Origin: JANYGM01 sp043764015
GTDB lineage: Bacteria; Bacteroidota; Bacteroidia; Cytophagales; Thermonemataceae
Direction: 5' to 3'
Length of the DNA: 9,286 nt
Assembly (NCBI GenBank): GCA_043764015.1
Contig: JAYUKY010000091.1
Span: forward strand, 1 to 9,286
Shown: piece by piece, positions 1 through 5,860 of the stretch
Layout of the letters: every line of letters begins with the position of its first letter
How positions within the stretch are numbered: the stretch's first letter is position 1
Notes under the pieces: model-generated
What the model was told of the DNA's origin: nothing
The model's input: only the letters and a program-made list of their open reading frames with translations
Databases searched by the model: none
Program-made: the position numbers and the translations under genes

Positions 1-64
1 AGTAGTTAAGCCCCTTTGCGCTGATGGTACTGCGGTCATACGTGGGAGAGTAAGTCGCCGCCAA
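1..64 (+). rRNA. rrf: 5S ribosomal RNA, 3' half (partial)
   Basis: This is the 3' half of a 5S rRNA gene cut by the left edge of the window. The opening AGTTAAGCCCCTTTGCGC, the core GATGGTACTGCGG and the later GTGGGAGAGTAAGTCGCCGC follow the order expected for the conserved 5S loop and helix IV/V region, and they match the Bacteroidota type of 5S. The end is placed near 64, just before the A/T stretch that leads into the terminator; the mature 3' end may differ by a few bases. In most bacteria 5S is the last gene of an rRNA operon, so 16S and 23S probably lie to the left. No tRNA follows it. Confidence 0.93.
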
Positions 65-72
65 ATTATTAT

Positions 73-115
73 AAAAAGCCAGTTATATCTATAAAAAGAC
101 ATAACTGGCTTTTTT
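73..115 (+). terminator. Intrinsic terminator of the rRNA operon
   Basis: A perfect 14-bp inverted repeat (73-86 with 101-114) carries a GCCAG/CTGGC core and ends in a run of T at 110-115. The 14-nt loop can form three further pairs (88-90 with 97-99). It begins about ten bases after the 5S end, which is the expected place for the rRNA operon terminator. Because the arms are A-rich on the left and T-rich on the right, it could also stop transcription arriving from the right. Confidence 0.9.
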
Positions 116-183
116 GATTAAAGTTAGATAATGATATTGCTTAGTGATAAATAAGTTCCTGTTTTTACTACTGAGTTCATTAA

Positions 184-210
184 GAAATATACACTAAGTA
201 GGCACTAAGA
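184..210 (-). repeat. Dispersed CTTAGTG-type intergenic repeat, copy 1
   Basis: Read on the minus strand, this 27-bp stretch matches plus-strand 4887-4913 at 25 of 27 positions. Both copies contain two CTTAGTG words 11 bp apart. The copies lie in opposite orientation, about 4.7 kb apart, and both are intergenic. It resembles the short, repetitive CTTAGTG-rich intergenic sequences found in many AT-rich bacterial genomes, but copy number outside this window cannot be seen. Confidence 0.7.
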
Positions 211-250
211 GATATAAAATTAGAAGTTTATTGATATGTATAAATAATAC

Positions 251-298
251 AGCGTTAGCACTTAACTCTAATTTATACCATGAGGTTGTTTAGGATTA
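251..298 (+). repeat. Outer inverted repeat unit, left copy
   Basis: This unit has a partner in inverse orientation at 1619-1663, on the other side of the IS630 element. The inner 16 bases, AGGTTGTTTAGGATTA (283-298), match the partner perfectly, and the outer edge (AGCGTTAGCA here, AGCATTAGCG in the partner) is also related; the middle has diverged. The units lie well outside the IS ends, so they belong to something other than the IS, such as an older element into which the IS jumped or two copies of a dispersed repeat. Confidence 0.6.
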
Positions 299-452
299 AT
301 TTATAGTGACATAAATAATTGATTATCAATTAATTAAAATTTTAAAAATAAATCTAGTAAATAATTTTGAGCCGTTAAATGTATCCATTTTTGTATTTTC
401 ATAGTTAAAAATAAGCAAATTAGATGTCTTTAAAATTTATTCTATTCATATA

Positions 453-483
453 TATACTACGAACTGGAAGGATTTCGGAAAAT
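453..483 (+). repeat. Left terminal inverted repeat of the IS630-family element
   Basis: The 31 bp from 453 match the reverse complement of 1577-1607 at 27 positions. The inner 18 bp, GGAAGGATTTCGGAAAAT (466-483), are identical. Both copies start TATACTA, so the outermost TA is a reasonable candidate for the TA target duplication typical of IS630/Tc1/mariner transposons. The transposase stop codon (485-483) touches the inner end of this repeat. Confidence 0.88.
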
Positions 484-1605
484 CAAAATTTTTGAAATTT
501 AAGAGTCAAAAGGGTTTCTAGTTCTTTTTGGTGTTTGTCATTTGCATTTTCTAGTGTATCTTTATGGTATTGGAGAAAGCGGTAAAACTCTCATAATATT
601 TAGCATACAGACACTTTCTTTTCGTCCATTTCCATAACCTCTCTATGATATTTAAATTAGGAGAATAGGTAGGTAAAAAGATAAGATGAATATTAAGTGT
701 TGCCTCAAACGCTATTACAGCTTTACAATGTTGATATCTAGCATTATCCAAGATAATGTAAATAGCAAAACGAGGTACACTTCTCTCAAATGTGTCAAAA
801 AAGCCATAATTGTTAACCCATTTACAGTTTCTGTATTTGTCATAATAGAAATCTTCTTTGTAATAGCATTTACTGCTCCTACCACATTGATACGCTGTCT
901 GCCTGGACTACTTCTGACAAAAAGACGCTTAAAAGGCCATAAAAAACACAAGAAGACCCCCATTACGCAATGCATACTATCTCCAAAAAGTAGTACAATC
1001 TCTTCTTTTTTTGCTTGCTGGGCAAGTGGTTCAAAAACCGTTTCTACCCACTCTTTTTGCTTGATAGGGTCTGCTTTTGCTGGAATTTGCCCTGTTTTTT
1101 GACAGCTCATTCCCGCTTTATTCATCTAATTACGCACTTGTGTAGAACTACGGGAAAGATTTGTCAATTCTTTTATATTATGAATAGCCTCTTTACTGCT
1201 CAAAGGATGATTTTGAAGAAAATAAGTTTCTAATACCGCTTGATGTGTGTTTAAGGCACTTTTTTGCCCTTTAAATTGAATAGACATCAAGCCCACAAAA
1301 CCTGAACTATTATATAATTTAATACTATTGGTAACAGTATCTCTATCTACATTTACTATTTGTGCTATTTGCTGGCGTTGCAAATAGGGTTGTGTAGCTA
1401 AAAGCAAAATTATTTCTGCTCTTTTTTGAAAAGTTACTAATCTGTTATGATATTTTTCGTAACTTAGCAATGGAATTTCTGTAATAGGGACTTCTAAGGT
1501 AAGCATAACTTTCTTCTTTGTGGTTATTGAAAAAAGGTAATGTTTATTTTTTTTATTTCCTAATTATTCAGCAATTATTTTCCGAAATCCTTCCCTTGCC
1601 TAGTA
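455..1605 (-). mobile_element. IS630-family insertion sequence, decayed
   Basis: An element of about 1.15 kb, a usual IS630 size, bounded by 31-bp terminal inverted repeats (453-483 and 1577-1607, including a probable TA duplication at each outer end). It holds one transposase reading frame on the minus strand, which fills nearly all of it. That frame is broken by one nonsense codon and two frameshifts, so the copy should not make its own transposase. The ends are still well matched, so it could perhaps be moved in trans by an intact relative elsewhere in the genome. It lies between the rRNA operon terminator and comEC, with its transposase pointing toward the 5S gene. The exact boundary is uncertain by two to four bases because the TA repeats at the ends are ambiguous. 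Confidence 0.88.
483..1506 (-). pseudogene. IS630-family DDE transposase, broken by one stop and two frameshifts
   Basis: A DDE-type transposase cuts and pastes the element at TA sites. Reading from ATG at 1506, residues 1-126 hold a helix-turn-helix (around RQQIAQIVNVDRDTV) and then meet TAG at 1126-1128. The same frame continues as MNKAGMSCQKTGQIPAK and contains the first catalytic Asp in LLFGDSMH (codon 981-979). Near 774-777 the family sequence moves to another frame, which carries the second Asp in LDNARYQHC (748-746) and the catalytic Glu in SPNLNIIERLW (643-641), with 34 residues between them (DD34E). Near 559 it shifts again and runs through KHQKELETLL to TGA at 485-483. Restoring one base at each shift gives about 341 residues, normal for the family. 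Programmed frameshifting is unlikely, since no slippery heptamer is visible at either site and the nonsense codon is separate. Confidence 0.9.
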
Positions 1606-1607
1606 TA
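1577..1607 (-). repeat. Right terminal inverted repeat of the IS630-family element
   Basis: Partner of the repeat at 453-483, with 27 of 31 positions matching and a perfect 18-bp inner block at 1577-1594. It lies about 70 bp upstream of the transposase start, so the transposase promoter would be expected between the two. No clear TAnnTTTG box was seen there on the minus strand. Confidence 0.88.
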
Positions 1608-1618
1608 AGAAAAAACGC

Positions 1619-1663
1619 TAATCCTAAACAACCTCCATTACAAATATGTCACCCGCTAATGCT
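1619..1663 (-). repeat. Outer inverted repeat unit, right copy
   Basis: Inverse partner of 251-298. The 16 bases at 1619-1634 are the exact reverse complement of 283-298, and the outer edge CCCGCTAATGCT (1652-1663) corresponds to the AGCGTTAGCA edge of the left unit. It begins 11 bp outside the IS630 right end, whereas the left unit ends about 155 bp from the IS left end, so the pair is not symmetrical around the IS. Confidence 0.6.
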
Positions 1664-1769
1664 AAATACAGAATAGTAATATCGTTATCTAAATCAAATA
1701 TCAGATAAATTAAAAATATTTTCTCAAATATTAGTTCATTAAAATAAAATGGTTACATTTGTTGTCTTA

Positions 1770-1777
1770 TATCTTTG
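1770..1777 (+). promoter_or_regulatory. Candidate -7 box for comEC
   Basis: TATCTTTG fits the TAnnTTTG -7 consensus of the Bacteroidota primary sigma factor exactly. It is 31 bp before the comEC ATG. The nearest upstream TTTG (1758-1761) is only 8 bp away, too close for a normal -33 element, so the promoter is weakly supported. The leader after it is A-rich and has no Shine-Dalgarno motif, as is usual in this phylum. Confidence 0.35.
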
Positions 1778-1808
1778 AATTATAAAAATTAAATAAAATA
1801 CAAACAAT

Positions 1809-4019
1809 ATGCAAATTAAATGGGCTTATATTGGCGTTTTACGGCTGGCTTTTTTTCTGATTATTGGCATATTTTTTGGCGTTGAAATGTTGGAAACAAC
1901 ATTTTTTAGTGTTTTTAAAGAGAATTGTTGGCAAATATTAGCGGGTTTTATTCTTCTTTATTTCTTAATTGTGTTCTTTCTTCCAAATATCAAAAAAGCA
2001 AAAATCCCTGCTTTATTGGGTATTCTAGGTAGTTTTAATCTGTTTTTAGGCGGAACGTGTCTAACCATCAGTCATAATCACCAAAATAAGCAATTTCACT
2101 ATACAAATATACAAGATACTATTTTTAGACTTAAAGGTCGCATTATCAGTGAGATACAGCCTACCAATAAGGGTGCAAAAGCTATTTTAGAAGTTTCTGG
2201 TATTTTTACCAAAAATGGCTGGACTACATCAGAAGGCAAAATAATGGCTTTTTGGGCTGAAAAATCCGCAAAAGATAGCGCACTAATTTATGGTGATGAA
2301 CTTCTGATTTTAGGCACGCCCACATTTATAAGTGAAGCCCTAAATCCTGATCAGTTTGATTATAAACGCTATTTAGAACTGCAACAACAAGTTTTTAGAC
2401 AAATTTCTATTCGTCCCAATACCTATAAATTTGTCGGTAAATCTGATATGGGGTTGCTTGATAATGTGCAATATTATGCTATTTTGACACGTAAATATTG
2501 TGATAATGTAATGAAAACCTATATCGTTACACCACAAGAAAGCGGTTTAGCATCTGCATTGGTGTTTGGCATCAAAGAAAATCTTGATGAACAAGTCAAA
2601 ACTGCATACTCAAAAGCTGGTGTAACACACGTATTGGCGGTTTCTGGTATGCATGTAGCCATTATTTTTATGATTCTGCAATGGATAAGAAAACTTATTC
2701 CCATTTTTAGGAATAAATGGGTTTTCTTGTTTTTTGCGATTTTAGTTCTGTGGTTTTACGCATATCTGACTGGCTTTTCTGCCTCTGTATTGCGTGCTGT
2801 GGCTATGTTTTCATTTTTGATAGTTGGTCAGACACTCAAAAAAAGCAATAATATGTACAATATGTTGGGGCTTTCCGCCTTTTTATTGTTGCTTTTTAAT
2901 CCGTTTTTAGTGTATGATGTTGGTTTTCAGTTGTCTTATATGGCGGTGCTTGGAATTTTATATTTTTATCCGAAAATTTACTTGCTTTTTGATGCCAAAA
3001 CCTGGCTTACAGAACATATTTGGCAAATGTTTTGTGTGTCTTTAGCAGCGCAAATAGCTACTTTTCCTATCATTGCACTGTTTTTTCACCAATATCCTAC
3101 GTATAGTATGCTTATCAATATGCCTGTTATTCCACTAGGCTCGTTGATACTTATTCTGGGCGTTGTGTTGGCGTGCTTTGCGTGGATACCTTTTGTGGGC
3201 GTGTATGTGGGAATTGTTGTTGGTTTTTTGCTGAAATGGTCTATTTGGTTGATGAACCAAATAGTATTTTTATCAGAAAATCTTTGGTATGCAACCTTTA
3301 AAACTATTTTTAGCTTTAAAGAAACTATTTTTGTTACTTTGTTTTTAGTGTTGTTTTGCGCTTGGATTGATACTAGAAAATTACGGTTTTTGGCGTATGC
3401 TTGTGTATGTATGGGATTTTTGTGTTTTTCTAAGATGTATAACTCATATTCCTCCAAAAGACAGGATTTTTTTGCTTTTTATGGTATCAACAAAAATTCA
3501 GCAAATGCGTTTATTCAAGGTAATCAAGCCTATTTTTTGACTGATACAATATCTCCAAAAGAACTTAATTTTGCCCTTAATACACATTTTGATAATTTGT
3601 ATATTTCTAAGATAAATTACATTAAAAGTCCATTCAAAAAAGACACAATAAAAAACACCCTCATTAGTGTGAAATCAGCAGAACAGTTAATCCCAAAATT
3701 AAGCCAAAATATCATTCCTATCAAGTATTTTGAAGATTTTGATGTAATGATTTATAACGAAAAAGTAATTGTTTTTCTTAAAAGATATCCCTCAAAACTT
3801 ACTTTGAATGTACTTAATATGCTCAAAATCAATTGTTTAGTCATTCAAAATGAAGCAATCAAAAATATTTCAAAAATCCACGAGAAAATCCCTTTTGAAA
3901 TGCTGATTTTTGATACAAGTAACCGCAGTTTTGTAGCGCAAAAACTCAAAAAACAAGCCGTTGATTTAGGTATCAAATGTCATAATATTTTTGAAGATAA
4001 GTATTTGATAATCAAATAA
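1809..4019 (+). CDS. comEC: ComEC/Rec2 family DNA-uptake channel protein
   Basis: ComEC forms the inner-membrane channel that takes single-stranded DNA into the cytoplasm during natural transformation. This 736-residue protein has the family order: N-terminal membrane helices (about 8-27, 43-57 and 66-83), a soluble DUF4131-like region (about 95-205), then the multi-helix Competence domain (about 235-525). Diagnostic motifs are visible: FGIKENLD, LAVSGMH (276-282), TGFSASVLRA (321-330) and NPFLVYDVGFQLSYMAVLGI (364-383). Residues about 550-736 occupy the place of the metallo-beta-lactamase-like domain but lack an HxHxDH motif, so that region should not bind metals in the usual way; this form is common in Bacteroidota ComEC. 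The ATG at 1809 follows an A-rich leader and leads straight into a hydrophobic segment. The gene appears monocistronic, with no other competence gene in the window. Whether the strain is transformable cannot be judged here. Confidence 0.93.
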   Translation: MQIKWAYIGVLRLAFFLIIGIFFGVEMLETTFFSVFKENCWQILAGFILLYFLIVFFLPNIKKAKIPALLGILGSFNLFLGGTCLTISHNHQNKQFHYTNIQDTIFRLKGRIISEIQPTNKGAKAILEVSGIFTKNGWTTSEGKIMAFWAEKSAKDSALIYGDELLILGTPTFISEALNPDQFDYKRYLELQQQVFRQISIRPNTYKFVGKSDMGLLDNVQYYAILTRKYCDNVMKTYIVTPQESGLASALVFGIKENLDEQVKTAYSKAGVTHVLAVSGMHVAIIFMILQWIRKLIPIFRNKWVFLFFAILVLWFYAYLTGFSASVLRAVAMFSFLIVGQTLKKSNNMYNMLGLSAFLLLLFNPFLVYDVGFQLSYMAVLGILYFYPKIYLLFDAKTWLTEHIWQMFCVSLAAQIATFPIIALFFHQYPTYSMLINMPVIPLGSLILILGVVLACFAWIPFVGVYVGIVVGFLLKWSIWLMNQIVFLSENLWYATFKTIFSFKETIFVTLFLVLFCAWIDTRKLRFLAYACVCMGFLCFSKMYNSYSSKRQDFFAFYGINKNSANAFIQGNQAYFLTDTISPKELNFALNTHFDNLYISKINYIKSPFKKDTIKNTLISVKSAEQLIPKLSQNIIPIKYFEDFDVMIYNEKVIVFLKRYPSKLTLNVLNMLKINCLVIQNEAIKNISKIHEKIPFEMLIFDTSNRSFVAQKLKKQAVDLGIKCHNIFEDKYLIIK

Positions 4020-4111
4020 ATATTTTTCAAATACATTACTCTATGTTCCGTATGTTTCACTAATGGCTACTAATATTAAACCTAAGCTGTTCAGAAGGTT
4101 ATATCGGACTT

Positions 4112-4238
4112 CCTCCGCTTTTTAGATAATATAAAAGCGCAAAATTAAGCACTTGGAGATTTTCGCACCGTCAGGTAAAGATGGTACATAGATTCTTAAG
4201 TGCTTAACTATGCGCTAATTTATGTCCAAAAGCGGGGG
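4112..4238 (+). repeat. Large imperfect inverted repeat with a small apical hairpin
   Basis: The 314-bp gap between comEC and the next gene holds a nested inverted repeat. Its outer arms 4112-4122 and 4228-4238 pair with one G-T, GCGC at 4137-4140 pairs with 4212-4215, and a perfect 10-bp block pairs 4145-4154 with 4198-4207. In the 43-base interior, ACCGTC (4167-4172) can pair with GATGGT (4180-4185) around a 7-base loop. The whole would fold as a long, interrupted hairpin of 127 nt. It could be a miniature mobile element, or an RNA leader for the gene at 4334, about 95 bp downstream. No match to a known riboswitch was recognised. The rest of the gap is AT-rich with nothing clear. Confidence 0.6.
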
Positions 4239-4333
4239 GTGTATGATGGTATTTGGGTGCAAGTTTTTGGGTATTAAGGAAATAAAAGTATAAAAACTGA
4301 AATCAAAAAAATCTACAAAAACCAACAAAAACA

Positions 4334-4870
4334 ATGAAAAAATCAATTTTAACTTTCGTATTGCTAATGAGTGTGTCGTTGGCTTTTGCGCAAAAAATGT
4401 TCCAGTCAACTGATGAAGTTAGTGCAGAAACCTATATTCCAACTGTAGAATTTAAGGCAAGAGTGGCTAAACTCTCCAAAAACGAGTACCAAGTTGATGA
4501 TAACAACTTTACTCAACTTCAAAATGGCTGTATTGCTTGGTATCAAAATAATGAAACATATCATGAAATTCGTATGATATTTGATAAAAACCAAAATTGG
4601 CTTGAAACGCAAAATACGCATCATAGCGACCTTTCAAAAGATGATGATTTTCACAAATTATTCCCTAAAATGGCAAAAAAAGCAAAAAAGCAAAAATATG
4701 ATGCTAGATATTTTGAGAAATATATCAAAATTACCAATGAAAAGGGCTTTTGGTATGAACTCAAAACAATAAAAGAAGGTGATATTCAGATTTTTGTTTT
4801 TGACAAAGATTTGAAATTTGTCAAAAATGAAAAAAAATATCTAAGGTATGAAGTTGGAGGTACGAATTAA
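4334..4870 (+). CDS. Exported protein, possibly PepSY-like
   Basis: A 178-residue protein of unproved function. Residues 1-19 form a clear Sec signal peptide (two lysines, a hydrophobic core, then AFA|Q as a signal peptidase I site), so the mature protein should be periplasmic or secreted. The mature part is lysine-rich. It contains two similar strands that each end in an FDK turn: TYHEIRMIFDKNQNW (75-89) and WYELKTIKEGDIQIFVFDK (140-158), separated by a basic helix (about 105-130, KMAKKAKKQK). This alternation recalls the PepSY-like (beta-lactamase inhibitor-like) exported proteins of Bacteroidota, but the resemblance is by eye only. The ATG at 4334 follows an A/C-rich leader without a Shine-Dalgarno motif. 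The next gene is 93 bp downstream on the same strand, also exported, and may be cotranscribed. Confidence 0.82.
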   Translation: MKKSILTFVLLMSVSLAFAQKMFQSTDEVSAETYIPTVEFKARVAKLSKNEYQVDDNNFTQLQNGCIAWYQNNETYHEIRMIFDKNQNWLETQNTHHSDLSKDDDFHKLFPKMAKKAKKQKYDARYFEKYIKITNEKGFWYELKTIKEGDIQIFVFDKDLKFVKNEKKYLRYEVGGTN

Positions 4871-4886
4871 ATTCCAATTTTGTATT

Positions 4887-4913
4887 TCTTAGTGCCTTCT
4901 TAGTGTGTATTTC
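4887..4913 (+). repeat. Dispersed CTTAGTG-type intergenic repeat, copy 2
   Basis: Matches the reverse complement of 184-210 at 25 of 27 positions. CTTAGTG occurs at 4888-4894 and 4899-4905, and a third time at 4922-4928, so this copy continues further than copy 1. It fills most of the 93-bp gap between the two exported-protein genes and ends about 35-50 bp before the second start codon, so it probably lies in the leader or promoter region of that gene. Confidence 0.7.
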
Positions 4914-4963
4914 TCAATGTTCTTAGTGTTAAAAAAATCAACCAAAAACAACCCACGAAAATC

Positions 4964-5800
4964 ATGAAAAATCTCAAAAATCTAACTATATGCTTTTTGA
5001 TAAGCGTATTTGCAAGCATTTGTACTTGTAATGTGCAAGCGCAATCTGACAAATCTCTCTCAAAAAAAATCATTGGTACGTGGCTTTTGCAAGGAATGTC
5101 TTATGATATAGATAAAAGCCTGAAAACTAAAACATCTGCCAAAGAATGGGACGAGTACAAAAAACAGTTTAATGCTCAAAAAGTGCTGATGGTTTCAGCA
5201 ATGAAAGATATTGCCGCAAAATTGAAAAATAGAATGGCTTTCACTTTCCAAAAAAATGGTGAATTTGAGTTTATCAATACAGAACCAAGACTTGGACAAA
5301 GTAGCAAAGGCACTTGGAGCATCAAAAACGCCAAATTAGCCCTCCAAAGTGAAGATAAAACGCCATTAGAAACTTTCCAAAATGCGTTTGTGCGTATCAA
5401 TGGAGATAAATTAGAGATTTTTATGCCCACGCCAGCGGGTGATAGCCCTTCTCCAATGATGACGGGGCTTGAGTGCAAAAAAGGCGCACTAAAAGACGTT
5501 GATTATAGCGTTCCGCCAACTGAAATGGTGAAACCAGACGAAATTACTGATATGCCAGATATGCCAGTGCTTTCAGAATCAGAAACATTTACAGTTGCAT
5601 CAAAGAAAATGCCTAATAAAAGTGGCGTAATTTGCTACAGAATAAAACGTGAAAAGAACGATTGGGAAGAGTGTAGTAGAGAAATAAGTGATTTTTCGTA
5701 TGAAGAAGGCTATGAGTATGTAATAGAAGTGAAAGAAATCAACAAAAAAGGAGAAAAGGCTTACAAATTGCTAAAAGTTATCTCTAAAACGAAAAAATAA
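4964..5800 (+). CDS. Exported lipocalin-like protein with C-terminal DUF4377 domain
   Basis: A 278-residue exported protein of unknown precise role. The signal peptide covers about residues 1-26 and ends VQA|QS; the cysteines at 20 and 22 do not sit in a convincing lipobox, so a free periplasmic protein is favoured over a lipoprotein. Residues about 33-170 look like the lipocalin-like domain of Bacteroidota: KIIGTWLLQGM at the start, then FTFQKNGEFEF and GTWSIKNAKLAL strands. A proline- and acid-rich linker (about 184-204) follows. Residues about 207-278 resemble DUF4377: VICYRIK, DWEECSREISDFSYEEGYEY and a closing LLKVISK. DUF4377 is often found beside META/HslJ-type envelope domains; a joining to a lipocalin-like domain fits a stress or envelope role, which is inference. 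The leader is A/C-rich with no Shine-Dalgarno. It lies 93 bp after another exported protein and converges with the Omp85 gene 36 bp away. Confidence 0.83.
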   Translation: MKNLKNLTICFLISVFASICTCNVQAQSDKSLSKKIIGTWLLQGMSYDIDKSLKTKTSAKEWDEYKKQFNAQKVLMVSAMKDIAAKLKNRMAFTFQKNGEFEFINTEPRLGQSSKGTWSIKNAKLALQSEDKTPLETFQNAFVRINGDKLEIFMPTPAGDSPSPMMTGLECKKGALKDVDYSVPPTEMVKPDEITDMPDMPVLSESETFTVASKKMPNKSGVICYRIKREKNDWEECSREISDFSYEEGYEYVIEVKEINKKGEKAYKLLKVISKTKK

Positions 5801-5801
5801 T

Positions 5802-5860
5802 TTTGGAATAAGTGTTATGTAAATATATTTATTATCTTAAAATGCACTATTTATTCCAAA
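5802..5860. terminator. Possible weak bidirectional terminator between convergent genes
   Basis: TTTGGAATAA (5802-5811) is inverted at 5851-5860, with a 39-base AT-rich interval. The right arm lies inside the last codons of the minus-strand Omp85 gene, and the arm pair is AT-rich, so it may be chance. It is listed because it is the only inverted repeat near the ends of the two convergent genes, which are only 36 bp apart. Confidence 0.22.

Noticed and set aside
316..332. AT-rich palindrome with 8-bp arms (TAATTGAT/ATCAATTA) that could be an operator.
   Set aside because: It is not near a start codon, it is close to what chance gives in such AT-rich DNA, and no gene in either direction would be controlled by it.
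755..790. Possible programmed -1 frameshift in the transposase.
   Set aside because: No slippery heptamer is visible there. A second shift near 559 and a separate in-frame TAG at 1126 make ordinary decay more likely.
686..1102. Open reading frame of 138 codons on the plus strand.
   Set aside because: It lies antisense to the transposase reading frame, whose family motifs are clear on the minus strand. The plus-strand translation shows no recognisable motif.
3086..3457. Minus-strand open frame of 123 codons inside comEC.
   Set aside because: It is a shadow of the well-supported comEC frame with no domain or start signal of its own.
5176..5478. Minus-strand open frame of 100 codons inside the lipocalin-like gene.
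   Set aside because: It is antisense to a gene with a signal peptide and two recognisable domains, and shows no motif.
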